A DNA stretch of 64,000 bases from Streptomyces malaysiensis subsp. samsunensis (GCF_024519315.1 NZ_JANIIC010000006.1:62001-126000); one strand, 5' to 3'; positions 18,082 through 26,987 are shown, counted from the stretch's first letter. A program made the numbers and translations. The notes: generated by a model from the letters alone, not told the origin.

Positions 18082-18366
18082 TCCACTTCCCGCCAGGGCG
18101 CGTCCGGACGCGCCATCGCGTCGCCGAGAGCCGCCGCGCCCTGGTCACTCATTGTGCCGGTGCCGTACGACACGGTGACCGGATCACGCGAAGGACTCCC
18201 GATGATGACTCCTGTCCGGATGCCGAGAGCATCCGTACCCGAAACCGCGCTCTTCCCCGAGAGGTGTCCGCGGCCGCGCCGATGCCCCGGGGCGCCCCGA
18301 CCCCGTAGTGGGACGGCCGTCGGCCCGTTCGTCCGCCGTGCCGTCCGGGCCACGCATGTCCGAGTG

Positions 18367-18591
18367 TCAGAACGCCTGCCGTGGTGGCCCCGGCGCTTCC
18401 CCACCGGGGGCGGTCCCCGCGTCCCGCAGTCGCGCGACGTTCTCGTCGAGCCGCCGCGCCCGGGTCTCCCACAGCCGGCAGGCGGCACACTCCTCGAGAT
18501 GGGCTGTCAGCTGTTCCACGGTGACGCCCGGGGGCAGTTCCTCACCGTCGAGGCGGGCGGAGACGGCCGTTCGGATCCGCGAGCAGAGCAT
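18367..18591 (-). CDS. Small zinc-finger (ZAS) anti-sigma factor
   Basis: A 74-residue soluble protein with the ZAS motif His-x3-Cys-x2-Cys (HLEECAAC, residues about 33-40), preceded by the usual N-terminal helix (MLCSRIRTAVSARLDGEEL). There is no transmembrane segment, so it is a cytosolic RsrA-type anti-sigma. Zn release by thiol oxidation or by another metal would free its sigma factor. ATG 18591 has GGAGG 8 bases upstream. It is divergent from the ECF sigma gene at 18641, with only 49 bp between the starts. This is unusual because sigma/anti-sigma pairs are normally in one operon in sigma-first order. The sigma factor at 18641 is the probable partner. Confidence 0.78.
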   Translation of the reverse strand: MLCSRIRTAVSARLDGEELPPGVTVEQLTAHLEECAACRLWETRARRLDENVARLRDAGTAPGGEAPGPPRQAF

Positions 18592-18640
18592 GCCGCCATC
18601 CTCCCCGATAAGAGCGGTGACCGGCACGGGGAGGGCGGGC

Positions 18641-19267
18641 ATGCGTGACGACGCCGCCGTGACGTCCTGGGCGCTCGCGGCCCGCGACGGTGACCCGGCC
18701 GCCGTCGAGGAGTTCGTCCGCGCCACCCGTCCGGACGTCCGCCGCTATGTGGCGCACCTGAGCGGTGATCCGCAAGCGGTGGACGATCTGGTGCAGGACA
18801 CCTATCTGCGCGCTCTGCGCAGCCTCCCCCGATTCGAGGGCAGGTCGTCGGCGCGTACCTGGCTGCTCGCGATCGCGCGCCGGGTGGTGGCCGATCGGAT
18901 CCGATGGCTGTCCACCCGTCCCAGGCCGGCCGGGACCGATGACTGGCAGGGGGCCGCGGAACGGAATCAGCCGCGCGGTGTACCGGGCTTCGAGGAGAGC
19001 GTCGTACTGGGCGAACTGCTCGCGGCGCTGCCCGAGCCCCGGCGGGAGGCGTTCGTGCTCACCCAGTTGCTGGGGCTGACCTACCCGGAGGCCGCCACCG
19101 TGGCGCGATGCCCGGTCGGCACGATCCGCTCCCGCGTGGCCAGGGCCCGGGAGACCCTGATCGCGCAGATCACCTCCGAGGAGGAGGAACCAGCCGGTAC
19201 GGAACCGGCGGTGGCGGGCCGTACCGGCTCCCCCCGTCCACCGGTCACGGCCGAAGCCATGGCCTGA
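18641..19267 (+). CDS. ECF sigma factor
   Basis: A 208-residue sigma-70 family ECF protein. Region 2 spans residues about 20-90 (RRYVAHLSGDPQAVDDLVQDTYLRAL, then ARTWLLAIARRVVADRIR). Region 4 spans about 125-180 (LPEPRREAFVLTQLLGLTYPEAA, GTIRSRVARARETL). A 30-residue Glu/Pro/Gly-rich tail follows. ATG 18641 has GGGAGG 6 bases upstream. It lies beside a zinc anti-sigma gene on the opposite strand and a copper-handling operon, so thiol or metal stress is the likely signal; the targets are unknown. It converges with the PCuAC gene across a strong hairpin (19288-19334). Confidence 0.9.
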   Translation: MRDDAAVTSWALAARDGDPAAVEEFVRATRPDVRRYVAHLSGDPQAVDDLVQDTYLRALRSLPRFEGRSSARTWLLAIARRVVADRIRWLSTRPRPAGTDDWQGAAERNQPRGVPGFEESVVLGELLAALPEPRREAFVLTQLLGLTYPEAATVARCPVGTIRSRVARARETLIAQITSEEEEPAGTEPAVAGRTGSPRPPVTAEAMA

Positions 19268-19287
19268 CCGACGTCCGGCGGCGGACC

Positions 19288-19334
19288 CCCGGGTGCGGCG
19301 GCAGGCGATGCGATCGCCTGCCGCCGCACCCGGG
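19288..19334. terminator. Perfect 22-bp hairpin between convergent genes
   Basis: The left arm at 19288-19309 (beginning CCCGGGTGCGG, ending GCAGGCGAT) and the right arm at 19313-19334 are exact reverse complements with the 3-base loop GCG. It lies 20 bp after the sigma stop and between converging genes, so it probably terminates both transcripts. Confidence 0.85.
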
Positions 19335-19513
19335 CCCTCGGCTCTGCGTCGTGCCGGATTTTCCGTCGCCGCTGCCGGGCGCTCGCCGAACCGGGCGCCA
19401 GGGAGGGGGAGTCGCGGGTGCGGGGCGGTGTGGCCACGTCGCGGGCTGACGGTCGCCGCGCCCTGACGCCGGGCGTGCGGTCCGCCGCCCGGCGCTGTCG
19501 GCGGTACGCCCGG

Positions 19514-20053
19514 TCACCGGCCGGGGCGTACCGCCAGGGCCCGGGTGGTGATCGATGGGCTGTCCCGGAAGTGCAGCACGAGGGTGAGCCGGTCGCCCGG
19601 AGCTATCCGGGGCGGCGGTTTGAGCATCACGTCCACGGCGTCCGCGGTCATGCGGAGGGCCCCGCCCGCCGGTACGGTGACGGCGGAGATCATCTTCATG
19701 TGGCGCGCGCCCTTGCCGGTCGGGACGCTCCGGCTCAGCATGGCGCGCTGTCCGCCCGGTGCCGTGACGCCGGTCAGCTGATCGTCGCTGTCGCCGCGGT
19801 TGACGATGGTGAAGAAGGCCGCCGTCGCCTCGGGGTTCGTGGGCGCGAAGACACGTCCGTCGCGAACGCTCAGGGCGGCGGGGGCGCCCGCCCCGCCCGC
19901 GGCGGTCCACGCGAGGAGAGTGCCGAGGGTCAGCAGGCAGGCCAGCACCGGAACCGCCGCCGCGCGCAGCGCCCACCAGTGCGTACGGTCCGAACCGAGC
20001 GCGGCGATCCGCACCCCGCCAGCGGGTCGGGGAATCACGATGCCGTCTCCCAT
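19514..20053 (-). CDS. PCuAC-type periplasmic copper chaperone
   Basis: A 179-residue protein. There is one membrane-spanning or signal segment at residues about 25-50 (WWALRAAAVPVLACLLTLGTLLAW) and then an extracytoplasmic PCu(A)C beta-domain: AAFFTIVNRGDSDDQLTGV, ARHMKMI and the C-terminal LTLVLHFRD. The His-x-Met pair (HMKM) is the usual Cu(I) ligand site. ATG 20053 lies inside the 3' end of the CopA-type gene, so the two are translationally coupled. It would accept exported copper outside the membrane and pass it on, for example to cytochrome oxidase. It is the last gene of the copper operon. Confidence 0.82.
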   Translation of the reverse strand: MGDGIVIPRPAGGVRIAALGSDRTHWWALRAAAVPVLACLLTLGTLLAWTAAGGAGAPAALSVRDGRVFAPTNPEATAAFFTIVNRGDSDDQLTGVTAPGGQRAMLSRSVPTGKGARHMKMISAVTVPAGGALRMTADAVDVMLKPPPRIAPGDRLTLVLHFRDSPSITTRALAVRPGR

Positions 20054-22413
20054 CCGGTCGCGGTGCGGGGCCGTCCGGAGCCGTGGCCGAAAGCGCGTGG
20101 CCGGGAGGGTTTCCAGGTGCGCAGGCGCAGGCTGTTGCCCACGACCAACAGCGAACTGGCCGACATGGCCGCGGCCGCGATCATCGGGTCGAGCCGGCCG
20201 ACCGCGGCGAGCGGCAGGGTGACGAGGTTGTAGCCGAAGGCCCACACCAGATTGGTGCGAATGGTGGCCAGGGTGTGCCGGGCAAGCCGCACGGCGTCGG
20301 GAAGGGCCTGGAGGTCCTCGCGGACGAGGGTGACATCGGCGGCGCCGATCGCGGCGTCGGTCCCGCCGGCCATGGCGATGCCCAGGTCGGCGGCGGCCAG
20401 CGCGGCCGCGTCGTTGACACCGTCACCGACGACCGCCACCCGGCCGCCGTGGCCCTGGAGCGTGGCGACGAGCGCGGCCTTGTCCTCGGGCAGCGCCCCC
20501 GCGTGGACCTCGGTGATGCCCAGCCGCCCGGCGATGGACCGCGCGGTGGCCTCCCGGTCCCCGGTGGCCAGAATGGGGCGCAGCCCCAGCCGGCGCAGAT
20601 GCTCGACCGCACGGTAGGCGTCGGAGCGCAGGGTGTCGCCCACGGAGATGACCGCTCGTGGGACGTCCCCGACGCGGACCAGTACCGCGGTGTGACCGGC
20701 GGTCTCGGCGGCGTGGACCGCCTCCCGCAGACGACCGGGGATCCCGCTCAGTTCTCCGGGCCGCACCACGGCCACTTCCTCGCCGTCCACCACGGCGCTC
20801 ACCCCGGAGCCGGGCGCGGCGGCGAAACCGACCGGCCGTGGCAGTGGGCGTCCGTCCCCCTGACGGTGGGCATGGGCGACGATGGCGTGCGCCAGCGGAT
20901 GATCGGACCTCTGCTCGACGGCGGCCGCCAGGCGCAGCACCTCGCCCGCGTCGGCATCGGCATCGGCATCGGCGGGCACGGTGACGGCGATGACGCTCGT
21001 CCGGCCACTGGTGAGGGTTCCGGTCTTGTCCAGGACCACGGTGTCGATGTGTTTCAGACGCTCCAGCGCCTGAACCCCGCTGACCAGGATGCCCAGCCGC
21101 GCCCCGCGCCCCGTCGCGGCCAGCAGCGCGGTGGGGGTGGCCAGGCCCAGCGCGCACGGGCAGGCGACGACCAGGACGGCGACCGCCGCGGTGATCGCGG
21201 CCTGCCGGTCGGCTCCGGCACCGAGCCAGAAGCCGAGCACCGTCACGGAGACGGACATCACGGCGGGCACGAAGACGGCCGCGACGGAGTCGGCGAGCCG
21301 CTGGACGGCCGCCTTGCCGGTCTGGGCGTCCTCCACCAGCCGGGTGATCCGGGCGAGTTGGGTGTCGGCGCCCACGGCGTCCGCCCGTACCTCCAGCAGA
21401 CCACCGGAGTTCACCGCGCCGCCGATCACCGGCGAACCGGGCCCGGCCTCGATGGGGTGGCTCTCCCCGGTGACCAGGGAGAGGTCCAGGGCCGAGCTGC
21501 CCTCGACGACGGTGCCGTCGGTGGCCACCCGTTCCCCGGGCCGGACCAGGAACACATCGCCGACCGCCAGATCAGCCGCCGGAATGCGGCGCTCCACACC
21601 GCCGCGCCGCACCGCCACGTCCTTCGCCGCGAGTTCCGCCAGGGAGCGCAGCGCCGACCCGGTACCCCGGCGCGCCCTGCCCTCAAGCCACCGTCCCGCC
21701 AGGATGAACAGCGGTACGCCGACGGCCGCTTCCAGGTACACATGGGCCACGCCGTCGCTCGCGGAGGGCACCAGGCTCAGCGGCATGGTCATCCCCGGCT
21801 CACCCGCCCCGCCCAGAAACAGCGCGTACGAGGACCAGGCGAAGGACGCCGCGACACCGAGGGACACCAGGGTGTCCATCGTCGCCGTGCCGTGGCGCAA
21901 CCCGCGCAGCGCGCGGTGGTGAAAGGGCCACGCTCCCCAGACGGCGACCGGCGCGGCCAGTACGAAGCACAGCCACTGCCAGTTGCGGAACTGCCATGCG
22001 GGCACCATCGACAGCACCAGCACCGGGGCGGCCAGCAGTGTGGTGACCAGGAGCCGGTCACGCTCCTGCCGTTCTTCCGCGCCGCCGCTCCCGGGTGGCC
22101 CGTCGGGCGGCCGCCGGTGCTCACCCGGCCGTATGGGGTCCGGCGGCCCGGCGGGGGGTTCGGCGGGCCGTGCCGTGTAGCCGGCGGACTCGACCACGGC
22201 CACGAGTCCGGCGACGGACACCGAGGCCGGATGGGAGACCTTGGCCCGGCCGGTGGCGAGATTCACCGTGGCGCTCACCCCTTCGAGGCGGCCGAGCTTC
22301 TTCTCGACCCGGCCCACGCACGCGGCACACGTCATGCCTCCCACCACCAGGACGGTGGAGACCGGATCGTCCGCGGGGACGGGGGAAGCGGTGGGTGATG
22401 GCCGATCCGCCAT
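20035..22413 (-). CDS. copA: Copper-exporting P1B-type ATPase (CopA-like)
   Basis: A 792-residue heavy-metal ATPase. One N-terminal HMA domain carries GMTCAACVGRVEKK (residues about 26-40). Eight membrane helices follow. The actuator motif is TGES, the membrane metal site CPCALGLATPTALL, the phosphorylation motif DKTGTLTSGR, then the SDHPLA His-Pro motif and GDGVNDAAAL. CPC plus GMTCAAC indicates Cu(I) export at the expense of ATP. The start is ATG 22413, sharing one base with the previous stop; an in-frame GTG at 22416 is the alternative. It lies in an operon with a Met-rich membrane peptide upstream and a copper chaperone downstream. Confidence 0.95.
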   Translation of the reverse strand: MADRPSPTASPVPADDPVSTVLVVGGMTCAACVGRVEKKLGRLEGVSATVNLATGRAKVSHPASVSVAGLVAVVESAGYTARPAEPPAGPPDPIRPGEHRRPPDGPPGSGGAEERQERDRLLVTTLLAAPVLVLSMVPAWQFRNWQWLCFVLAAPVAVWGAWPFHHRALRGLRHGTATMDTLVSLGVAASFAWSSYALFLGGAGEPGMTMPLSLVPSASDGVAHVYLEAAVGVPLFILAGRWLEGRARRGTGSALRSLAELAAKDVAVRRGGVERRIPAADLAVGDVFLVRPGERVATDGTVVEGSSALDLSLVTGESHPIEAGPGSPVIGGAVNSGGLLEVRADAVGADTQLARITRLVEDAQTGKAAVQRLADSVAAVFVPAVMSVSVTVLGFWLGAGADRQAAITAAVAVLVVACPCALGLATPTALLAATGRGARLGILVSGVQALERLKHIDTVVLDKTGTLTSGRTSVIAVTVPADADADADAGEVLRLAAAVEQRSDHPLAHAIVAHAHRQGDGRPLPRPVGFAAAPGSGVSAVVDGEEVAVVRPGELSGIPGRLREAVHAAETAGHTAVLVRVGDVPRAVISVGDTLRSDAYRAVEHLRRLGLRPILATGDREATARSIAGRLGITEVHAGALPEDKAALVATLQGHGGRVAVVGDGVNDAAALAAADLGIAMAGGTDAAIGAADVTLVREDLQALPDAVRLARHTLATIRTNLVWAFGYNLVTLPLAAVGRLDPMIAAAAMSASSLLVVGNSLRLRTWKPSRPRAFGHGSGRPRTATGWETAS

Positions 22414-22700
22414 CACCGGCTCCCGCCCCGCTCGGCGCCCTCGACAGGATCACCTATGCCGCCCATACCGTGCATGCCGCCCATGCCACCGGGATCGGCA
22501 GGCCCGCTCCGGCCCGGTCCACCGCCGTCCGAGGGACGCATCCCGGGTGCCACCGGTCCCGCGAGCCCGCCCACCGCGTACGCCAGTGTGAACAGCAGGC
22601 CCAGCAGCACGACGAAGCCCGCGACCGGCCATGCGGGCCGCGGTCGTTCGCCGGCGGGGAGAGGTACGGGCCGGACCTGACCGGCCGTGGAGGAGGTCAT
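22413..22700 (-). CDS. Small Met/Gly-rich membrane protein of the copper operon
   Basis: A 95-residue protein. A cytoplasmic N-terminus is followed by one transmembrane helix (residues about 25-48, VAGFVVLLGLLFTLAYAVGGL) and an outside tail rich in Gly, Met and His (GGMGGMHGMGGIGD), a plausible Cu(I)-binding tail. GGAGCGACG precedes ATG 22700. It is the first gene of the operon and its stop overlaps the copA start. No named family is recognised; the role in copper delivery or sensing is inferred from composition and context. Confidence 0.7.
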   Translation of the reverse strand: MTSSTAGQVRPVPLPAGERPRPAWPVAGFVVLLGLLFTLAYAVGGLAGPVAPGMRPSDGGGPGRSGPADPGGMGGMHGMGGIGDPVEGAERGGSR

Positions 22701-23040
22701 CGTCGCTCCAAGTGTGGGCGGAATGGAAATCGCCGGGGAATTCGCACATGCCAGATCACTTCGATATACGAAACGCCCCCGGGACGGACCACGGTATAGC
22801 CACCACGGCATGCGGAATTCCCGCCCCTCGCGACGGAACCACCCCGCATTCCACGACGACTTCCTCAGCGGGCCCCCGGGATGGCGCCGAGTCACACCTG
22901 ATGAGGCAGGAGAAACCACATACCTGAAGGGTCGTGGGCGAGGAGGTAAAAGTTCCCGGAGTCGGGCCGATATTCCCCTTGATGACAAATGGTTTTGGCG
23001 AACGATGGCTTTCGGGCAGCATGGCCGGGGACACGGCGCC
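22701..23040. other. Upstream region of the copper operon
   Basis: This is an AT-richer intergenic stretch that must contain the operon promoter. I see TATAC (about 22754) and GGTATA (about 22792) flanking CCCCCGGG, loosely like a CsoR operator, but the spacing does not match a canonical site. No gene is recognised. Confidence 0.3.
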
Positions 23041-23240
23041 CACTGCCGCTGCCCGTGAGCGGCTCCGCGCTCAACGCCGGAATCGCGCTGGGCCCCCTCG
23101 CCGCGGCGCCCTTCGTGCCGAACTCCTCGGCCGGGCTCTTCACCGCCGTCGCCGTGCTGTTCGCGGCCATCACCGAGGGCACGCCTCCGGGAGTCGGCCG
23201 GGGTCCGGCAGGGCACGTGGTCGCCCGACTGCGCTGGTGA
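23041..23240 (+). pseudogene. C-terminal remnant of a major-facilitator transporter
   Basis: The frame reading SGSALNAGIALGPLAAAPFV, then SSAGLFTAVAVLFAAITEG, ends in a basic tail at TGA 23238-23240. The small-residue-rich NAGIALGP pattern is typical of a late transmembrane helix in MFS drug exporters. There is no in-frame start with a ribosome-binding site and no upstream helices, so only about 65 residues of the gene survive. It converges with the histidine kinase gene. Confidence 0.4.
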
Positions 23241-23244
23241 TCAG

Positions 23245-24732
23245 TCAGCCCGGATCGGGCGCCGTGGTGCGACGGGGGAGCCGGGCCCGGAAGACGGTGG
23301 CCCCCGGTCTGCTGGTCAGTGTGACCGTGCCGCCGTGTGCCGCGGTGACGGCGCGGACGATCGCCAGGCCCAGTCCGGTGCCGCCCGCGGTCCGCGCCCG
23401 CCCCGGGTCGGCGCGGGCGAACCGCTCGAACACCTCGTCCTGGAGCGATTCGGGCACCCCCGGCCCGTCGTCCGCCACGCTGAACTCCACCCAGTCCTCA
23501 CCGGCCGGTGCCAGCCGGACCGTGATCCGCGTTCCGGCCGGGGTGTGGGTGCGGGCGTTGGCCAGCAGATTGCCCACCACCTGCTGGAGGCGGTGCTCGT
23601 CGCCGAGCACCGTCACCGGCTCCTCGGCCAGCTCCAGCCGCCAGCGATGGCCCGGCCCCGCCGCCCTCGCGTCGCCGGTCGCGTCGAGCACCAGCCGGGT
23701 CAGATCGACCGGTCTGCGGGCCAGCGGCCGTCCCGCGTCGAGCCGGGCGAGCAGCAGCAGATCGTCCACCAGGGTGGACATCCGCTCCGATTCGGCCTGG
23801 ATCCGATCCAGCGCGTGCCGCACCTCCTCCGGCACCGGCCCCGGATGGCGCAGCGCCAATTCGGCGTGGCCCCGGACGGAGGCCACCGGCGTGCGCAGCT
23901 CATGGCTGGCGTCGGCGGCGAAGTGCCGCAGCCGCTCCTCGCTCGCCTGACGGCGGGCCAGCGCGTCCCCGACGTGGCCGAGCATCCGGTTGAGCGCGGT
24001 GCCCACCTGACCCACCTCGGTGCGCGGATCGGTGTCCGGCACCGGCGGCGGCATGGCCACCTCACCGCTGGCCAGCGGCAGCTCGGCCACCCCGGCGGCG
24101 GTCGTGGTCACCCGCCGCAGCGGCCGCAGCGACAGCCGTACCCACAGCGCCCCGGCCACCCCGGTGACCAGCAGCGCGCTGCCGAACACCATGGCCTCCA
24201 CGATCTCCAGCCGGTGCACCGTCTCCTCCACCGGGCGCAGCGGCAGCCCGGTGATCAGGACATCGCCGTCGTCCCCGCGGACGGCGACCACGCGGTAGCC
24301 GCCGAGCGCGGACAGCCGCACGTCGTGGCCGCCGCCGTTCACCGGCACCTCCGCCAGGACCCGCCGGTCGGCGCCGGTCAGCGGTACGGCGGCGTCCGTC
24401 TGGTCGTGCACCACCGCGGCGTCCGTCGTCGTACCGCGCAGCAGCCGGGCGCCGAAGGTGCGGTCCGACTGGCCACGGGTGTCGGGCGCGTTGTCGGCGT
24501 CGGGGCGCCGCTCACCGTGTTCCAGACTGGCCGGGAACCGGCCACCGGCCGCCGTGAGCTGCTGGTCCACCCGGCGCACCAGAAACCCCTCCAGCGCGAA
24601 CACCGTGGTCAGCCCCACTGCCAGACTCGCCACCGCCAGCAGCACCACGAGACCGGCGGTCAGCCGGGCGCGCAGCGTACGGGGCAGCCACCCGGACAGC
24701 CACCTGGTGAGCCTCGTGCGCGGCCGCGTCAC
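23245..24732 (-). CDS. Membrane sensor histidine kinase
   Basis: A 495-residue kinase. TM1 lies at residues about 22-48 (LTAGLVVLLAVASLAVGLTTVFAL), followed by an extracytoplasmic domain of about 130 residues, TM2 near 180-205, HAMP (LRPLRRVTTTAAGV), HisKA with the phospho-acceptor His in DASHELRTPVASVRGHAE, and HATPase with the N box LLANARTHTP, DDGPGVP and GTGLGLAI. The start GTG/ATG at 24732 overlaps the response regulator stop (24729), giving regulator-first operon order. It phosphorylates the OmpR-type regulator encoded just upstream. The divergent ferric-reductase/FMN module is the likely target, so redox or metal state may be sensed. Confidence 0.93.
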   Translation of the reverse strand: MTRPRTRLTRWLSGWLPRTLRARLTAGLVVLLAVASLAVGLTTVFALEGFLVRRVDQQLTAAGGRFPASLEHGERRPDADNAPDTRGQSDRTFGARLLRGTTTDAAVVHDQTDAAVPLTGADRRVLAEVPVNGGGHDVRLSALGGYRVVAVRGDDGDVLITGLPLRPVEETVHRLEIVEAMVFGSALLVTGVAGALWVRLSLRPLRRVTTTAAGVAELPLASGEVAMPPPVPDTDPRTEVGQVGTALNRMLGHVGDALARRQASEERLRHFAADASHELRTPVASVRGHAELALRHPGPVPEEVRHALDRIQAESERMSTLVDDLLLLARLDAGRPLARRPVDLTRLVLDATGDARAAGPGHRWRLELAEEPVTVLGDEHRLQQVVGNLLANARTHTPAGTRITVRLAPAGEDWVEFSVADDGPGVPESLQDEVFERFARADPGRARTAGGTGLGLAIVRAVTAAHGGTVTLTSRPGATVFRARLPRRTTAPDPG

Positions 24733-25463
24733 GAAGCCTCCGCCTTCAGCACATAGCCGACCCCGCGCACCGTGTGGATCAGCGGCGCTCGCCCCGCGTC
24801 GATCTTCTTCCGCAGATAGCTGATGTACAGCTCGACCACATGGGCCTGGCCGCCGAAGTCATAGCTCCACACCCGGTCCAGGATCTGCGCCTTGGACAGC
24901 ACCCGCCGGGGGTTGCGCATCAGGAACCGCAGCAGTTCGAACTCGGTGCGGGACAGCTCCACGGCCACACCTCCGCGGGTCACCTCCCGCGCCTGCTCGT
25001 CCATCACCAGATCCCCGACCACCAGCCGGTCGTCGCCCGGCTCCCGCGCCATCCCGGCCCGGCGCAGCAGCCCGCGCAGCCGGGCCAGCACCTCCTCCAG
25101 GCTGAACGGCTTGGTCACATAGTCGTCACCGCCGGCCGTGATGCCCGCGATCCGGTCCTCCACCGCGTCACGCGCGGTCAGGAAGAGCACGCACACATCC
25201 GGCAGCTCCGCTCGGACCGCGCGCAGCACCGTGAGCCCGTCGGTGTCCGGCAGCATCCAGTCGAGCACCACCGCGTCCGGGCGGAACGCCCGCGCGGCGT
25301 CCAGCGCGGACGCGCCGTCGGCGGTGGTACGGACCTCCCAGCCCTCGTAGCGCAGCGCCCCCGACAGCACCTCGGTCAGATCGGGCTCGTCGTCGACGAC
25401 GAGCACGCGGACCCGGGCGCCGTCGGGCCGCAGCAGAAAACGGCCGGTGGAGTGCGTATCCAT
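24729..25463 (-). CDS. OmpR/PhoB-type response regulator
   Basis: A 244-residue two-domain regulator. The receiver domain (residues about 18-130) has the acidic pair DDEPD, phospho-acceptor Asp in VVLDWMLPDTDG, Thr in LFLTARD and Lys in YVTKPFS. The C-terminal winged helix (about 150-240) has LSRTEFELLRFLMRNPRRVLSK and HVVELYISYLRKKID. ATG 25463 is used; the purine-rich leader upstream is modest. It is co-transcribed with its kinase. Four phased CTCTGA half-sites in the divergent promoter region (25519-25579) are its probable operators, implying autoregulation and control of the oxidoreductase operon. Confidence 0.94.
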   Translation of the reverse strand: MDTHSTGRFLLRPDGARVRVLVVDDEPDLTEVLSGALRYEGWEVRTTADGASALDAARAFRPDAVVLDWMLPDTDGLTVLRAVRAELPDVCVLFLTARDAVEDRIAGITAGGDDYVTKPFSLEEVLARLRGLLRRAGMAREPGDDRLVVGDLVMDEQAREVTRGGVAVELSRTEFELLRFLMRNPRRVLSKAQILDRVWSYDFGGQAHVVELYISYLRKKIDAGRAPLIHTVRGVGYVLKAEAS

Positions 25464-25518
25464 GATGGATCCAGCATCCCTCGCGGTGCGCGGTGCCGCG
25501 GTCCCCCCTTCCTTTGAT

Positions 25519-25579
25519 TTTCCTCTGAGTTTCCTCTGAATCCGAAGGTGTCCGCCCGGGTTCAGAGGGTCCTCAGAGC
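25519..25579. promoter_or_regulatory. Phased CTCTGA repeats, likely response-regulator operator
   Basis: TTTCCTCTGA occurs at 25519-25528 and again at 25530-25539, an 11-bp direct repeat. TCAGAG, its reverse complement core, occurs at 25562-25567 and 25573-25578, also 11 bp apart. Eleven-bp tandem half-sites are the usual binding pattern of OmpR/PhoB-family dimers. The region lies between the divergent two-component and oxidoreductase operons. Confidence 0.6.
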
Positions 25580-25622
25580 TTCGCCCATGACGCTGACCGG
25601 GCACGCCGCCGAGAGGACAGCC

Positions 25623-26987
25623 ATGACCAGCACCACGCCACCGGCCCCGGCCATGACCCGCCCGTCCCGGTCGGCACCGCGCCGGCCCAGCCCCGTCCCG
25701 CTGCTCGCGCGCCTGATCATCTGGGGCGGGGGCGCCGCCGTCCTGGCCCTGTGGTGGCGCGACACCCCTTCGGTCGTCGGGGCCGCCGGCTGGCTGACCG
25801 GAGCGGGGCGGATCACCGGGCTGCTCGCCGGTTACGCATGCGCGGTCCTCCTGCTGCTGATGGCGCGCGTACCGCTGCTGGACCGCGCCGTCGGCACCGA
25901 CCGGCTGGCCCGCTGGCACGCCCTGGGCGGCCGCTACACGATCTCGCTGGTCTGCGCCCACGTGCTGCTGATCATCTGGGGGTACGCGCTGGAGTCGCAC
26001 ACCGGCCCGGTGAACCAGACCACCACTCTGGTCCTGCACTACCCGGACCTGCTCAAGGGGACGATCGGCTTCCTGCTGTTCCTCGTCACCGCGATCGTGT
26101 CCGCGCGCGCCGTGCGCCGTCGCGTCCCCTACGAGACCTGGCACCTGCTGCACTTCGCGACCTATCTCGCGGTCTTCCTGGCCTTCGGACACCAGCTCTC
26201 CAACGGGGCCGACTTCACCGGAAACCGGCCCGCCCGGATGGTCTGGTACACCCTCTACATCGCGGTGGCGGCGCTGCTGGCCTGGTACCGGTTCACCGTC
26301 CCGGTACACCGGGCGCTGCGCCACCGGCTGTATGTCACCGAGGTCCGGCCCGAGGCCCCGGGCGTCGTATCGGTGTATCTGTCGGGCAGCAGGCTGGCGG
26401 AGCTGCGCGCCGACCCCGGGCAGTTCTTCCGGTGGCGGTTCCTGACCCGCGGCCTGTGGTGGGCCGCCAATCCCTACTCCCTGTCGGCCGCACCGCACCC
26501 CGCGTATCTGCGGATCACCGTCAAGGCGTCCGGCGGTCACAGCGCGGCCCTCGCCCGTCTCCGGCCCGGCACCCGGGTACTCGCCGAGGGCCCGTACGGG
26601 GCCTTCACCGCACGCCACCGCCGTGCGCGCAAGACGCTCCTGCTGGGCGGCGGCGTCGGGATCACCCCGCTGCGGACCCTCTTCGAGACCCTGCCCGGCG
26701 AGGTGATCCTCGTCTACCGGGCCCGGCGCCCCGAGGACCTGGCGCTCCGCGCGGAGCTGGACGGCGTGGCCGCCGCGCGCGGGGCGGCCGTCCACTACGT
26801 CGTCGACGAGCCGGCCGCCTGGTCCTCCCCGCTGACCGCCGGGGCACTGCGCGATCTGGTGCCCGACCTCGCCGAACGCGATGTCTACCTGTGCGGCCCG
26901 CCGGGCATGGCGCAGGCCGCGCTGCGCGCCCTGCGCGCCGCGGGGGTGCCGCGCCGCCGTATCCACCACGAGTCATTCGCGCTCTGA
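25623..26987 (+). CDS. Transmembrane ferric-reductase-like flavoprotein (FRE/NOX type)
   Basis: A 454-residue protein. The N-terminal about 220 residues contain six predicted membrane helices with paired His for haem (RWHALGGRYTISLVCAH and WHLLHFATYLAVFLAFGHQL). The C-terminus is a cytoplasmic FNR-like module: FAD motif NPYSLSAAP, pyrophosphate loop GGGVGITPLRTL and NAD(P) motif YLCGPPGM. It should carry electrons from NAD(P)H through FAD and haem across the membrane. AGAGGA precedes ATG 25623. It is the first gene of an operon with an FMN-binding-domain protein and ApbE, so the external acceptor is probably the covalently flavinylated protein. Confidence 0.88.
   Translation: MTSTTPPAPAMTRPSRSAPRRPSPVPLLARLIIWGGGAAVLALWWRDTPSVVGAAGWLTGAGRITGLLAGYACAVLLLLMARVPLLDRAVGTDRLARWHALGGRYTISLVCAHVLLIIWGYALESHTGPVNQTTTLVLHYPDLLKGTIGFLLFLVTAIVSARAVRRRVPYETWHLLHFATYLAVFLAFGHQLSNGADFTGNRPARMVWYTLYIAVAALLAWYRFTVPVHRALRHRLYVTEVRPEAPGVVSVYLSGSRLAELRADPGQFFRWRFLTRGLWWAANPYSLSAAPHPAYLRITVKASGGHSAALARLRPGTRVLAEGPYGAFTARHRRARKTLLLGGGVGITPLRTLFETLPGEVILVYRARRPEDLALRAELDGVAAARGAAVHYVVDEPAAWSSPLTAGALRDLVPDLAERDVYLCGPPGMAQAALRALRAAGVPRRRIHHESFAL

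Noticed and set aside
22754..22797. TATAC ... CCCCCGGG ... GGTATA before the copper operon as a CsoR operator
   Set aside because: The arms are about twice as far apart as in a real CsoR site.
24729..26969. Very long open frame extending the response regulator upstream across the divergent oxidoreductase gene
   Set aside because: It is antisense to a clear membrane flavoprotein gene; the regulator starts at 25463 by domain content.
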